A stretch of DNA of 64,000 nt from Anaerobiospirillum thomasii (GTDB taxonomy: Bacteria; Pseudomonadota; Gammaproteobacteria; Enterobacterales; Succinivibrionaceae). The translations under genes and the position numbers were made by a program. Each line of letters starts with the position of its first letter. Positions within the stretch are counted from its first letter, which is position 1. The notes below the pieces were generated by a model that worked only from the letters and a program-made list of their open reading frames with translations, did no database searches and was not told the origin of the DNA. Shown piece by piece: positions 28,543 to 38,640 of this stretch. The stretch is from positions 321,001-385,000 of the forward strand of contig NZ_UAPU01000005.1 in NCBI RefSeq assembly GCF_900445255.1, given 5' to 3'.

Positions 28543-28574
28543 AAAAAATCGCAACTATTATCAAAAGTTGCGAT
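28543..28574 (-). terminator. Terminator of the SulP transporter gene
   Basis: ATCGCAACT (28548-28556) pairs with AGTTGCGAT (28566-28574); on the minus strand it is followed by TTTTTTAT. Confidence 0.88.
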
Positions 28575-28611
28575 CAACATTCAACTGTTTAAACTAAAGT
28601 AAACAATAGTT

Positions 28612-30291
28612 TTACTTGGCATCGCGGCTTAATATTTCCATAGCCATTTTAAGGGCATGTTTGAAATCTACTGTAAAGGCAGCTTCATCACGCTCTAAAA
28701 TTCCAGCCTTGGCAAGTAAGGTACGTGGTTGCCTGCGCATAGCAGAGAAAATGATAAAGGTATTGTTTTCCTTACAGATTTTAATAATATCCTCAATTGA
28801 GGCCTCACCTGAGGCATCAAGATATGGCATAAAGCGCATACGCAATATTAAAACGCGCGGCATTTTCTCTAAAGACTGCAGTTTGTCGCAAAGCTCAGAG
28901 GCCACACCAAAGAATAAAGGACCGTTGATCTGCATTACCTGCAGGCCCTCAGGAATGACTATATCCTGCATATAATCACCATCCTGACTGTCATACTCTG
29001 ATAGTGCGGTATTCTGCTTAATCTCAAGTGATTTTGACATATGGCGCATAAAGAGCAGTGAGGCAAAGGTTACGCCCACGCCAATGGCTACAGTAAGATC
29101 TACAAGCACGGTTAACAGGAAGGTTAAAATTAAAATAGTTCTGTCAGATGGAGAGATTTTGGCTATCTGAATAAAGTGTTTTAAATCACTCATACCCCAT
29201 GAAACCATGAATAAAATGGCGGCTAGGGCCGGCATTGGCACATAGGAGAGTACATCCATAATGGTGTACATAAAGATAAGTAAAAACAGGGCATGGAAGA
29301 TACCAGAGACAGGGGTCTTGCCGCCTGATTTGATATTGGTGGCAGTACGGGCAATAGCACCTGTAGCTGGCAGACCACCGAATATACCTGAGGCCATATT
29401 GGCCACGCCCTGACCGATTAATTCCTGATTTAATGAGTGTTTGTGACCTATCATGCTGTCAGCCACCACAGCAGAGAGCAGAGCCTCGATACCGGCCAAA
29501 AAGGCTATGGTAAAGGCTGATGGAATAAGATCTCTTATCTCCTCAAGAGTAATCTTAGGCCAGATAGGCTCAGGCAGGCCCTCTGGCAGATGCTCAAAGC
29601 GACTGCCGATAGTATCAACTGGCAGTTTAAACACATAGACCATAAGAGATAAAGTCACAATAACTACAAGATAAGATGGAATTTTATTGGATATTTTCTT
29701 GCAGATAATAATAAGGGCCAGGCCAAAAAGACCTACACCTAAGGCATAAGGTGAGATCTGATGAATATGCTCAAAATAGGCTGTCCATTTGCCAATAAAA
29801 TCAGCTGGAGCATCTTTGATATTAAGGCCTAAAAAATCCATAACCTGCGATGAGGCAATAATGACGGCAATACCTGTGGTAAAGCCTGTAATTACAGGAT
29901 ATGGAATGTATTTTATAAGTTTGCCAAGCTTGGCATAACCTGCCACAATTAAAATGAGGCCTGCCATAATAGATGAGACAATAAGACCGTCAAAACCGTA
30001 TCTTGCTATAACATCAAAGATAACGACAACAAAGGCGCCTGTAGGGCCGCCAATCTGTACACGCGATCCGCCTAAAAACGAGATAAAAAAGCCGGCTACA
30101 ACTGCTGTAACCAGACCTTTGTCAGGCGAGGCACCACTTGCCACCGCCATAGCCATGGCCAGTGGCAAAGCCACAATTGCAACAGTAAGACCTGCTATAA
30201 AATCACTTTTAAACAGACTTAAATTATAGCCTTCACGCATACAGGTAAAGAAGGCCGGTACGAATGGATTTGATGATTTTGGTGTTGACAT
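28612..30291 (-). CDS. SulP-family anion transporter with STAS domain
   Basis: A 559-residue inner-membrane transporter of the SLC26/SulP family, importing sulfate, bicarbonate or a dicarboxylate. It has about 12-14 membrane segments (FIAGLTVAIVALPLAMAMAVA marks the first helices; GGPTGAFVVVIF and GQGVANMASGIFGGLPATGA are family blocks). A cytoplasmic STAS domain fills about 440-559 (GDYMQDIVIPEGLQVMQING, then PYLDASGEASIED). The start MSTPKSS at 30291 is preferred because the upstream nine codons fall inside a hairpin. No Shine-Dalgarno sequence is visible. Carbonate uptake would suit a CO2-fixing succinate producer, but the substrate is inferred. Confidence 0.92.
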   Translation of the reverse strand: MSTPKSSNPFVPAFFTCMREGYNLSLFKSDFIAGLTVAIVALPLAMAMAVASGASPDKGLVTAVVAGFFISFLGGSRVQIGGPTGAFVVVIFDVIARYGFDGLIVSSIMAGLILIVAGYAKLGKLIKYIPYPVITGFTTGIAVIIASSQVMDFLGLNIKDAPADFIGKWTAYFEHIHQISPYALGVGLFGLALIIICKKISNKIPSYLVVIVTLSLMVYVFKLPVDTIGSRFEHLPEGLPEPIWPKITLEEIRDLIPSAFTIAFLAGIEALLSAVVADSMIGHKHSLNQELIGQGVANMASGIFGGLPATGAIARTATNIKSGGKTPVSGIFHALFLLIFMYTIMDVLSYVPMPALAAILFMVSWGMSDLKHFIQIAKISPSDRTILILTFLLTVLVDLTVAIGVGVTFASLLFMRHMSKSLEIKQNTALSEYDSQDGDYMQDIVIPEGLQVMQINGPLFFGVASELCDKLQSLEKMPRVLILRMRFMPYLDASGEASIEDIIKICKENNTFIIFSAMRRQPRTLLAKAGILERDEAAFTVDFKHALKMAMEILSRDAK

Positions 30292-30295
30292 AATG

Positions 30296-30330
30296 CTAAA
30301 AAAGAAAAAGGCCTGCATCTTTTGCAGGCT
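30296..30330 (-). terminator. Terminator-like hairpin in the SulP leader
   Basis: On the minus strand GCCTGCA (complement of 30323-30329) pairs with TGCAGGC (complement of 30311-30317), then CTTTTTCTTTTTT, ending five bases before the start codon. It has the form of an intrinsic terminator but stands at the front of the gene, so it may attenuate. Confidence 0.65.
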
Positions 30331-30546
30331 TTAACTGATAAAAAGGGTCAACTAAAATTATATTGTTTCTGCAATTTTTTTTCAATAATTTTAACTATAT
30401 TTAACATTTGCATAAATTTTTAGTAAATACTATCTTGCAAATAAAAAAGATCTTAAAATACAAGTGTTAAGCAAAATATGTGCTTTAAATATAAAAAGTT
30501 TTAAAAACACGACAAAATATTGAATTTGAGTATAAATTATTAATCC

Positions 30547-31512
30547 ATGCAAAAGAAAGAGGCGCTCTCCCACAGTTCGGCTCTGGGAGCAAATATGCTC
30601 TGGGGACTTATGTCTCCAATCTCCAAACTGGTGCTTATGGGCTCTGTCATAGGACCTATGGTTTTAACCTCGGTGCGTATGATAGGCGCCATGCTGCTCT
30701 TCTGGCTTTTATCATTGTTTATAAAAAGCAGCAGGGTTGAGAGAAAAGATCATATAAAGCTCTTAGGTGCGGCCTTATTAGGTCTTGTTATCAATCAGAC
30801 CTGTTTCATTACAGGTGTAAATTATACCTCACCTGCCAATGCCTCAATTCTGGCCACCTCCATGCCGCTGTGGGCCATGCTCCTATCTGCCTTTGTCCTA
30901 AAGGATCCTTTAACCATGCGCAAAATTACAGGCCTGATTTTAGGCAGCGCAGGCTCCATTATGCTTATTCTAAGCTCATCATATAAAGGCTCTGACACCT
31001 CAGGCATTATTGGCGATATACTTGTGGTAACAGCACAGATAAGCTATGCCTCCTATGTAGTCTTCTACACCCACTTTATACACAAATATCCTCTTTTGAC
31101 CATAATGAAGTGGATGTTCACCTATGCAAGCCTCATCATTCTGCCACTTAGCTTCTTTGATATTATAAAGACAGACTTTGCAGCTCTCTCCACCCTTAAT
31201 ATCATGGGCATAGCCTATATTGTGGTTATGAGTACTTTTTTAAGTCAGCTTTTAATTCTAATTGCCCAGAAGAATCTCTCACCTACCATTACAGGCATGT
31301 ATAACTACATACAGCCAGTTATTGCCTCAGTTGCTGCCATTGCCTTAGGCCTTGATGTCTTTAATACCATAAAGCTTATATCTGTCATCATGGTCTTTAC
31401 CGGAGTCTTTATTGTAACTTCAAGTAAAAACACAGTTGTCATACACAGGCTAAAAGAGAACGATAAGGATGAGATCTCTGATGAGAATAAGACAGAGGCT
31501 GCAGGCAAATAG
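30547..31512 (+). CDS. EamA/DMT-family membrane exporter
   Basis: A 321-residue drug/metabolite transporter with two EamA repeats and about ten membrane helices, each half starting with a gly-rich helix (LGANMLWGLMSPISKLVLMG; IGDILVVTAQISYASYVVF). The C-terminal 25 residues are hydrophilic and cytoplasmic. The substrate is unknown; amino acid or metabolite efflux is usual for the family. It is divergent from the SulP gene, with a 255-bp shared upstream region. Confidence 0.9.
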   Translation: MQKKEALSHSSALGANMLWGLMSPISKLVLMGSVIGPMVLTSVRMIGAMLLFWLLSLFIKSSRVERKDHIKLLGAALLGLVINQTCFITGVNYTSPANASILATSMPLWAMLLSAFVLKDPLTMRKITGLILGSAGSIMLILSSSYKGSDTSGIIGDILVVTAQISYASYVVFYTHFIHKYPLLTIMKWMFTYASLIILPLSFFDIIKTDFAALSTLNIMGIAYIVVMSTFLSQLLILIAQKNLSPTITGMYNYIQPVIASVAAIALGLDVFNTIKLISVIMVFTGVFIVTSSKNTVVIHRLKENDKDEISDENKTEAAGK

Positions 31513-31640
31513 GGATCTGCGCTTAAGAATTTTGCTGTGATGATTAGTATAGGTAAGATTGCACAGGGGCAAAATCCAATGAAGGCATAAAGCCAATAGC
31601 AAATAATACAGTAGATAAAGACTTATAGAATTATAAATAA

Positions 31641-31670
31641 TGCTCTGTAAAGCTATAAGTTAACAGAGCA
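31641..31670 (-). terminator. Hairpin downstream of sbcC
   Basis: TGCTCTGT (31641-31648) pairs with ACAGAGCA (31663-31670). The T-tract on the minus strand is weak; it is the only candidate terminator for the sbcDC operon. Confidence 0.45.
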
Positions 31671-31718
31671 TTAAATCCTATCTTTAAGGGACAGTACTTT
31701 AAATAAAAGACAGCACTC

Positions 31719-34700
31719 CTAGCTTTTGAGCGTAGCGCTGCAGCCTGGTCCTTTGATTGTAGATCTGCCGCCTGAGAGCTTTGTAACCTCAATCTGCTCT
31801 TTAATTCTCTCCTTTAGTTTTGACACATGAGAGATCACACCAATTAATCTTCCGCGCTGCTGTAGTGAAGTTAAGGCATTTAGAGCCAGATCCAGTGTCT
31901 CATCATCTAAAGTGCCAAAGCCTTCATCTAAAAATAAAGACTCAACAGACACGTTTAAACTTGCAAGCGAGGAGAGGGCTAAAGATAAAGCCAGACTTAA
32001 AAGAAAACTCTCACCGCCTGAGAGATTATCTACAGGGCGGCACAGGGAGAACTGATAGAGATCTATGACATAGATGGACATAGAGCTCTTTTCATCCTGC
32101 TTTAATGTCAGTACATATCTGTCAGTTAAATCTAAAAGCTCTTTATTGGCAAGATTAATTAGATACTCAAGAGTAATACTCTGCACAAAACGGCGGTATT
32201 TTTTGCCATCTGCCGTACCTATAAGACGATTGAGTCTTGCAACCTTTTTATAATGCTCATACTCCTTGTTATACTCTGCTATAAGTGCCTGATGCTCTAG
32301 ACTTAATTTATCATGGTTTAAAAGAGTGTTGTGAAGCTGACCCAGGCTCTGATTAAGATTTTGATCAACTCTATGCAATCTCTCAAGCTTTGCCTTTAAT
32401 CTATCAGGATCAAAAATAGCCTCATAGCGCTCATCATAATGTAAAAGCTCATCTTTAATTACTTTTAAATGAGCTTTGGCCTGATTTAAGCTCTCATCAA
32501 GTGTAGAGCATTTGCTCTCATACTCACTTAAGATCTTTTTATCTAAAAGCGTATTTTTATACTCATCAAGGCTATGCAGATTAAAAGGGGCTATAGACTC
32601 TAAAAAGCTCTTTTTACTCTGCTCATAGATTTTAAGATAAGATACAGATGCCTCATGGCAGCCTTTAACCTTGGCTATAAGATTGCTATAGTCACTAAAG
32701 CTGGCATCGGCCTTAGCCTTTAAAGCTTTATAGGCCGTATCAGCCTCATTTAGCCTTTGCTGTAACTGTCCACTATAGACATTAACATCATTATCAGCAA
32801 AAAGATCAAAGCGCTTAGCCTTGATGCTCTTATGCTCATTCTCTATTTTTAAAAGATCGGCCTTGCTCTTTGCTATGGACCCATCAAGAGCATCTTTTTG
32901 ACGATTTAGCTCATCAATACTTATCTGATACCCATTAAGATTGACCTTCTCTTTTGCAATAAGATCAAGCTTTTGCTTATACATATCACTTTTGTGCTTT
33001 AAATCTTGTAACTTATCAGCACAGGATAAGAGCAAAGACTCATACTTGCTATAAAGCCTGTCAAAAACAGCTCTCACCTTAAAATCAGATAAGGCAGATT
33101 CATCACCTGCTAAAATCTTATCCTTTATAGCCATAAAGTCAGAATCATTATCTAAAAGCTCAAAGGCTTTTTGTATATCAAGGGCATCATCTATTTTAAA
33201 TACGGCCTCAGATTCTATAATCTCCTGCAGCATAGCATCATTAAAAACAGGTGCTATAAGTTTTAGATCATTTAAAGAGCTCAAACTCTGACTTACCTTG
33301 TTATCAAAGGATAAAAGATCTGTATAACAATCAGCAATTTTCTGCCTTAAAGTTACAAGTTTTGTATCAAGAAAGGCAGTGCCTTGCCCCATAGACTTGA
33401 TCTTATCCTCCTGCTTCTGACGCTGCAGGCGCAAAGATTCAAGCTTTTTATCATTCTCCTGCATGGAGCTTAAAATTTTGCTGTTATCCTGTATAAAGGC
33501 AGTTAAAGAGATCTCAATTACATCTGCCTTATCAGATGAGATTGGACTGCTTTTATAGTCAATGCTGTAAAGATCCTTAATCTGTAATTTATCTAGGGCA
33601 CTAACAAGGTTGCCATGCTTTACATCAAGCTCTTTATCATAAGTATCACTTTTTGCAGCATGATCATCTATCTCACGCTCTGTGCTTTGCAGCAAAGCTG
33701 TAAGCTTGATCCTCTCTTCTTTATAGCTGCTCTCATTATCTCTATACTCTTTAAGCGAACTCTCAAGATTATCAAGTCTTATCAAATCATCATTGCTTAT
33801 AACCGAGGTATAGCTGGCATAAGGATGCTCTTTTGAGCCACACAAAGGGCAGGGCGTGCCAGGCTCTAGCTGCCCGCGCATCTTATCTAAAGATATAATC
33901 TTTTTATCAAGCTCAATAAGACGCTTTTGAGTGTTATAGGCCTCCTCTGTGCTCTTAATTAAAGACAGAAGTTCTTTAAGTTTGCTGTCAAGATCTTTTA
34001 TATCACCATCAGTTTGAGTCTTTTTACTTTGCAGTACACCAAGGTTTTTATCACAGGTCTCTTTAGCATCAATAAGGCTCTTATACTCCTTTAGCATATA
34101 AGAGATAGAGACTGCATCTAGATTTTGCTTATTTAAATTATCAAAGCTTGTGCCAAAGGAGTTTTTAATGGCATTGCACTCCTCAATCCTAGTATCAGTA
34201 TCTACAAGATCATGCTGCAAAGTCTCAAGCGAGCTGTTGACTGTATACTTTTGACACAGACTGTCTATTAAATCTTTTTTATATGTATAAAAGGCTTTAC
34301 ACAAAGGGCTAAAGTCAGATAACAGACTCTTTTTTAAATTATCAGTCTCAAGTACAGCACGTGTCAGAGTGTCACTATTGATATCATGCTCTTTATGTTC
34401 AGTTATATAAAGCTCTGCCTTGTCTATAGCATCTGTGGCTTTATCTTTTAGCTTTTGCTTTTGACCAAGCTGTGTCTGTATCCTCTCATTATCACTTAGC
34501 AGAGTCTTTAGACTCTCTTTGGTTTTATCCATGCTATCTGACAGGGATTTTAAGCTGCTGTCATAAGTGCTGATCTCTGGCAGCATCTTATTAAAATCCT
34601 TTATAGACGTATTGATACTATCAAGGCTATCCTGTGTCTTTTTAAGATTTTGTGTATGCTCTGTATAGGACAGATAGACACTCTGCGCTACACATGAGTT

Positions 34701-35651
34701 AAGTGCTGCCTTGTATAAATTATCCTTATAACTGTTAAAGGCTGAGTTTAGCGCAACATAGCTGTCATAAAAGGCAAGGGCCGTTTTATGACTGGCAAGG
34801 GCTGTGTACAAAGAGCTGCTGCTATCTTTATTATTTTGTGCCTCATCCACATCTGATATAGCTTTTGCATGCTTGTGCTTTAAATCAAGATAGGATTGCG
34901 ACCTTTTTAAAAAAATCTCATTTAGTTTTATATTATCTAAATTATAAAGTCTCTGCCTGTCACACTCTTTAATCTCATTATTTAGATTATCTATCTCCTC
35001 TTTTGATAAAAGATGCAGGGCATCTATGTCTCTTTGCTTTAGAGCCAAAGCCTGCTCTAAATCGCGGCATTTACCAAAGATAAAGGCTGAGATCTGAGAG
35101 TAGAGCTGCGTACCTGTAATCTTTTCTAAAAGCTCGGCTCTTTCATTTTCACTGGCCTTTAAAAAGCTGGCAAAATTACCCTGACAGAGCATGACAGCTC
35201 TTGTAAAGTTATTAAAATCAAGACCTGTTATCTTAGATACAGCTGCAACTGTCTGACGGCCCTTGGCAATTAAAGTGCCTTTTTTCATGGTGCTGTCAAG
35301 CTCTGATAAATCATGTCTTTTATTTTGCAGCTGCCCATCTAACTTTTTGTGCGAACGATGCTGGGCAAAATAGGCCTCATAGACTTTACCAGAGGCTTCA
35401 AAGATTACAGAGGCATGACACTGCCCCTCCTGACGGGACATAATGCCATTCTCACCGCCAACTTCATCTAATCTGGCTGTTTTTGAATACAAAGCCAGGG
35501 TTATGGCATCAAGGATAGTGGATTTGCCGGCGCCTGTTGGACCTGAGATTACAAAAATACCATTGTCGCTAAAGGCCTTGCAGGTAAAATCAATACTAAA
35601 AGAGCCAACGAGGGAGTTTAAATTTGAAAAGCTGACCTTTAAAATCTTCAT
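31719..35651 (-). CDS. sbcC: Nuclease SbcCD ATPase subunit
   Basis: A 1,310-residue SMC-like ATPase (Rad50 homologue) that, with SbcD, opens DNA hairpins and processes protein-blocked ends. Walker A is GPTGAGKSTILDAI near residue 37-50. Two long coiled-coil arms are joined by the zinc hook CPLCGSKEHP (about residue 600). The ABC signature LSGGESFLLSLALSLALS is near 1,205, followed by Walker B LFLDEGFGTLDDETL. It overlaps the end of sbcD by four bases (ATGA), so the two are translationally coupled. It is somewhat longer than the 1,048-residue Escherichia coli protein, by extended coiled coil. Confidence 0.96.
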   Translation of the reverse strand: MKILKVSFSNLNSLVGSFSIDFTCKAFSDNGIFVISGPTGAGKSTILDAITLALYSKTARLDEVGGENGIMSRQEGQCHASVIFEASGKVYEAYFAQHRSHKKLDGQLQNKRHDLSELDSTMKKGTLIAKGRQTVAAVSKITGLDFNNFTRAVMLCQGNFASFLKASENERAELLEKITGTQLYSQISAFIFGKCRDLEQALALKQRDIDALHLLSKEEIDNLNNEIKECDRQRLYNLDNIKLNEIFLKRSQSYLDLKHKHAKAISDVDEAQNNKDSSSSLYTALASHKTALAFYDSYVALNSAFNSYKDNLYKAALNSCVAQSVYLSYTEHTQNLKKTQDSLDSINTSIKDFNKMLPEISTYDSSLKSLSDSMDKTKESLKTLLSDNERIQTQLGQKQKLKDKATDAIDKAELYITEHKEHDINSDTLTRAVLETDNLKKSLLSDFSPLCKAFYTYKKDLIDSLCQKYTVNSSLETLQHDLVDTDTRIEECNAIKNSFGTSFDNLNKQNLDAVSISYMLKEYKSLIDAKETCDKNLGVLQSKKTQTDGDIKDLDSKLKELLSLIKSTEEAYNTQKRLIELDKKIISLDKMRGQLEPGTPCPLCGSKEHPYASYTSVISNDDLIRLDNLESSLKEYRDNESSYKEERIKLTALLQSTEREIDDHAAKSDTYDKELDVKHGNLVSALDKLQIKDLYSIDYKSSPISSDKADVIEISLTAFIQDNSKILSSMQENDKKLESLRLQRQKQEDKIKSMGQGTAFLDTKLVTLRQKIADCYTDLLSFDNKVSQSLSSLNDLKLIAPVFNDAMLQEIIESEAVFKIDDALDIQKAFELLDNDSDFMAIKDKILAGDESALSDFKVRAVFDRLYSKYESLLLSCADKLQDLKHKSDMYKQKLDLIAKEKVNLNGYQISIDELNRQKDALDGSIAKSKADLLKIENEHKSIKAKRFDLFADNDVNVYSGQLQQRLNEADTAYKALKAKADASFSDYSNLIAKVKGCHEASVSYLKIYEQSKKSFLESIAPFNLHSLDEYKNTLLDKKILSEYESKCSTLDESLNQAKAHLKVIKDELLHYDERYEAIFDPDRLKAKLERLHRVDQNLNQSLGQLHNTLLNHDKLSLEHQALIAEYNKEYEHYKKVARLNRLIGTADGKKYRRFVQSITLEYLINLANKELLDLTDRYVLTLKQDEKSSMSIYVIDLYQFSLCRPVDNLSGGESFLLSLALSLALSSLASLNVSVESLFLDEGFGTLDDETLDLALNALTSLQQRGRLIGVISHVSKLKERIKEQIEVTKLSGGRSTIKGPGCSATLKS

Positions 35652-36883
35652 ACTATCTCCTCACTCATAGCTCTTCTTAGCTGTGTATAGGTAGCAATAA
35701 GCTCCTCTTTATCCTTTTCATCATTTATACCCTGCATGGCAAGCAGTCTTTTAAAGACACTAAGCTCGTCTAATGAGTCTAAAAGCTCACCTTTTTTATC
35801 TGCTATCATGCGCACTTCATTATCACGCATATCCTTGATGCGCAGAATCTCAATAAGGCTTTTATCAATAATAGCCTCAAGACTCTTTTTAATACTCAAA
35901 GCCTCATCGCTGCCAGATAAAATGATTTCACATAAAATACTCTCACCGCCTTTGCTTAGATCTAAAAGACTCTGTTCAATCTCATTTAAATTGCCTTTAA
36001 TCTGCTCAAGCTTTTTAGGCGGCTTAATATCAATAAAGGAGACACTAATGGTATTATCATCAATAGTGCACAGATTAAAGTGTTTATCCTCATGCTCACT
36101 AAAGCCCATGGCAAGTGGCGAGCCACTGTAATAGGCAAGTTCATGACCTGATACCATCTGCGGCACATGCAGATGCCCTAAAGCCACATAGGCAAGGTTC
36201 TGGTCAAAGACAGAGGCCTCAATATGGCCAAGATTGCCAACAAAAAGATCGCGTACGCCATCATCAGACAGGGTAATGCCGCCGCTGCAAAAAAGATGGG
36301 CCATGGCCACTACAGGCACTTTGATGCCACTTTTAGCCTCAAGCTCATGAGCTTTAGCAAATGCTTTATCAGTTACAGCTTTAATATGAGCTTTGACACT
36401 GTCTCTGTAGCTTTTTTCTCTGTCATCACTGTCATAGGAGACAATGGTGTCGTTAAGATCACGCTCGCGCAGATAGGGTATGGCACAGACTATAAGGTTT
36501 ACACTGCCATCCTCATCCTTAATACAGATTATTTCCTTATCTATATTATTAATATCTGCACTGCTTATAACGCTTACCTTGAAATTCTCAAGTAAAATGC
36601 GCGGGGCATCTAAAAAAGATGGCGAGTCATGATTACCTGCAATTATGACTGTATGTTTAAGCGAGCTTAAAGATAATTTGTAGATAAAGTTATAGTAAAG
36701 ATTCTGCGCATCATTTGGAGGCATGGTGGTATCAAAGATATCTCCTGCAATCAAGAGCACATCTACATGTTCTTTCTCTACAGTATCTAAAAGAGTATCA
36801 AGTATATAGGCAAATTCATCGCCTCGGTTTTTACCATACAGGCTTTTGCCAAGGTGTAAGTCTGAAGTGTGCAGTATTTTCAT
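35648..36883 (-). CDS. sbcD: Nuclease SbcCD exonuclease subunit
   Basis: A 411-residue metallophosphoesterase (Mre11 homologue). The metal-binding motifs are complete: DLHLGK (residues 8-13), AGDIFD (46-51), AGNHDSP (about 82-88), a His in VAMAHLFC and GHLH (near 217). It is the first gene of the sbcDC operon and overlaps sbcC by four bases. No strong ribosome site precedes the ATG. Confidence 0.96.
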   Translation of the reverse strand: MKILHTSDLHLGKSLYGKNRGDEFAYILDTLLDTVEKEHVDVLLIAGDIFDTTMPPNDAQNLYYNFIYKLSLSSLKHTVIIAGNHDSPSFLDAPRILLENFKVSVISSADINNIDKEIICIKDEDGSVNLIVCAIPYLRERDLNDTIVSYDSDDREKSYRDSVKAHIKAVTDKAFAKAHELEAKSGIKVPVVAMAHLFCSGGITLSDDGVRDLFVGNLGHIEASVFDQNLAYVALGHLHVPQMVSGHELAYYSGSPLAMGFSEHEDKHFNLCTIDDNTISVSFIDIKPPKKLEQIKGNLNEIEQSLLDLSKGGESILCEIILSGSDEALSIKKSLEAIIDKSLIEILRIKDMRDNEVRMIADKKGELLDSLDELSVFKRLLAMQGINDEKDKEELIATYTQLRRAMSEEIV

Positions 36884-37176
36884 GTTTTAAGTTCTTATTA
36901 TGTAAAAGATACTTAAGGGTAGCATAGAAGATGGGGTATTACTAGAATGAGCCTTACAAAGTAAAAGCAGGAGTGATATTTAAAACACATATTCATATTT
37001 GTGATAAATAACTTTAAATAAAAGTTTAATATTTTATAAACACTTGAAAAATAAAGGTAAAATTAACACCAAGACCTCATATATGGTACTTTGCTTATGC
37101 TATAATCAAAAAAAGTCTCTTACATTAAATATTATATAAACTTGCCTATAGGCAATAAATAACAACTCAATATAGA

Positions 37177-38547
37177 ATGGAAAATAACATTAAAGATGAT
37201 TATTTAAAATGCATTTGCGGTTTTGCCAATGCTCATGGCGGCACATTTTATATTGGAAAAAATGATAATGGCGAAGTAACAGGAATTAAAAACGCAAGGA
37301 TGCTCCTTGAAGATATTCCTGCCATGGTAAGAGACGAGCTTGGTATAAGTGTTAATGTAAATCTATTTACACATGAGAATAAGGATTATCTTGAAATTGT
37401 AACCTTGCCTTGCTCTTTTCCTGTAAGTTATAAAGGTGAGTATCATTACAGAAGTGGCAGTACCAGGCATGTTTTAAAAGGAGTTGCTCTTACACAATTT
37501 ATTTTACAAAAAACAGGCATAACCTGGGATAGTACAGCTATTGAAAATCTATGTATAGATGACTTCTTAAGAGAGAGCTTTGATATTTTTAGACAACAGG
37601 CTCTTTTGAGTAACAGAATGGATCAAAAAGATTTGAACATATCAAATGCTCAGCTTTTAGACAGCTTGGGTCTTATCAAGGAGGGAAAAATCTTAAAGGC
37701 TGGCATGATGCTATTTTATCAAAAGCCTGAAAGATATGTTCCAGGCTCTTATATCAAGATAGGGTATTTTAAAAGCGACTCTGAAATATCCTATATGGAC
37801 GAGATTCACGGCCCACTTATTATACAGGCTGCAAGAACTATAGATCTGATCTTTACCAAATACTTAAAAGCAAATATTTCCTATGATGGGGTTACAAGGA
37901 TAGAGACTTATCCTTTTCCAAAAGCAGCAATCAGAGAAGCTGTCTATAACGCCATAGTTCACAAAAACTATGCAACTCAGATTCCTATTCAAATAAGTGT
38001 ATATAAAGATAAATTATATATTTCCAATGACTGTATTCTGCCATCAGGCTGGACAATTGAGACTTTAATGGTAAAACACCGTTCAAAACCGTTTAATCCA
38101 AATATAGCCAATGTTTTTTTTAGGGCAGGATTTATTGAAACATGGGGAAGAGGTATTGAAAAAATTTGTAAGGCCTGCAGAGAGTTTAAAACAGAGCTAC
38201 CAGAGTTTACACTTTATCCTGAAGAGATAATGATCAAATTTAATGCTCTTAAAAATTCTAAGCTGTCTTGCGATTTGAATGATGTCATTAATACCGACAT
38301 TAATACCGACATGAACACCGACATGAATACCGACATGAATACCGACACCAATGCCTCATCCTATTTAAAAGAGGATCATCTTTTAGAGTATTTAAAAACA
38401 CATGCAGACGCCACGCAAAACGATATGGCTTTACATTTTAATGTAACCAAAAGGACTATAGAGAGAAATATAAATACTCTTAAAAAAGAGAATATAATTG
38501 TAAGAGTAGGTAATAACCGTAAAGGTGTATGGAAGATAGTTAAATAG
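37177..38547 (+). CDS. AlbA_2/HATPase_4-type regulator (RecG-like, transcriptional)
   Basis: A 456-residue protein of the 'putative DNA-binding / ATP-binding' group. Residues 1-110 are the AlbA_2 (Schlafen-type) domain (GFANAHGGTFYIGKNDNGEV). Residues about 240-340 hold the ATPase-like domain (PKAAIREAVYNAIVHKNYA, then WGRGIEKICKACREF). About 367-390 is a run of Asn-Thr-Asp-Met/Ile repeats. The last 60 residues are a winged helix (NDMALHFNVTKRTIERNINT). The product begins about ten residues shorter than typical family members. Codons just upstream of the ATG (TQYR) and a second frame (LNIEWK) resemble the missing start, so the 5' end may carry a frameshift. The target is unknown. Confidence 0.83.
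   Translation: MENNIKDDYLKCICGFANAHGGTFYIGKNDNGEVTGIKNARMLLEDIPAMVRDELGISVNVNLFTHENKDYLEIVTLPCSFPVSYKGEYHYRSGSTRHVLKGVALTQFILQKTGITWDSTAIENLCIDDFLRESFDIFRQQALLSNRMDQKDLNISNAQLLDSLGLIKEGKILKAGMMLFYQKPERYVPGSYIKIGYFKSDSEISYMDEIHGPLIIQAARTIDLIFTKYLKANISYDGVTRIETYPFPKAAIREAVYNAIVHKNYATQIPIQISVYKDKLYISNDCILPSGWTIETLMVKHRSKPFNPNIANVFFRAGFIETWGRGIEKICKACREFKTELPEFTLYPEEIMIKFNALKNSKLSCDLNDVINTDINTDMNTDMNTDMNTDTNASSYLKEDHLLEYLKTHADATQNDMALHFNVTKRTIERNINTLKKENIIVRVGNNRKGVWKIVK
38289..38348 (+). repeat. 12-bp tandem repeat inside the AlbA_2 gene
   Basis: Five to six copies of AATACCGACATG or near variants, encoding N-T-D-M/I. The unit is a multiple of three, so copy number changes would alter linker length only. 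Confidence 0.88.
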
Positions 38548-38588
38548 ACTTAATACTATTTATATCTTTATAAGGTCAGAGAAAAGGT

Positions 38589-38612
38589 CCAGCCAGAGGC
38601 TGGGCACTTTTA
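38589..38612 (+). terminator. Terminator after the AlbA_2 gene
   Basis: CCAGCC pairs with GGCTGG around AGA, followed by GCACTTTTAG. A moderate candidate; on the minus strand it may also serve the convergent alcohol dehydrogenase gene. Confidence 0.55.
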
Positions 38613-38640
38613 GAAGAGTCCATGAGGAGATAGGGATAAC

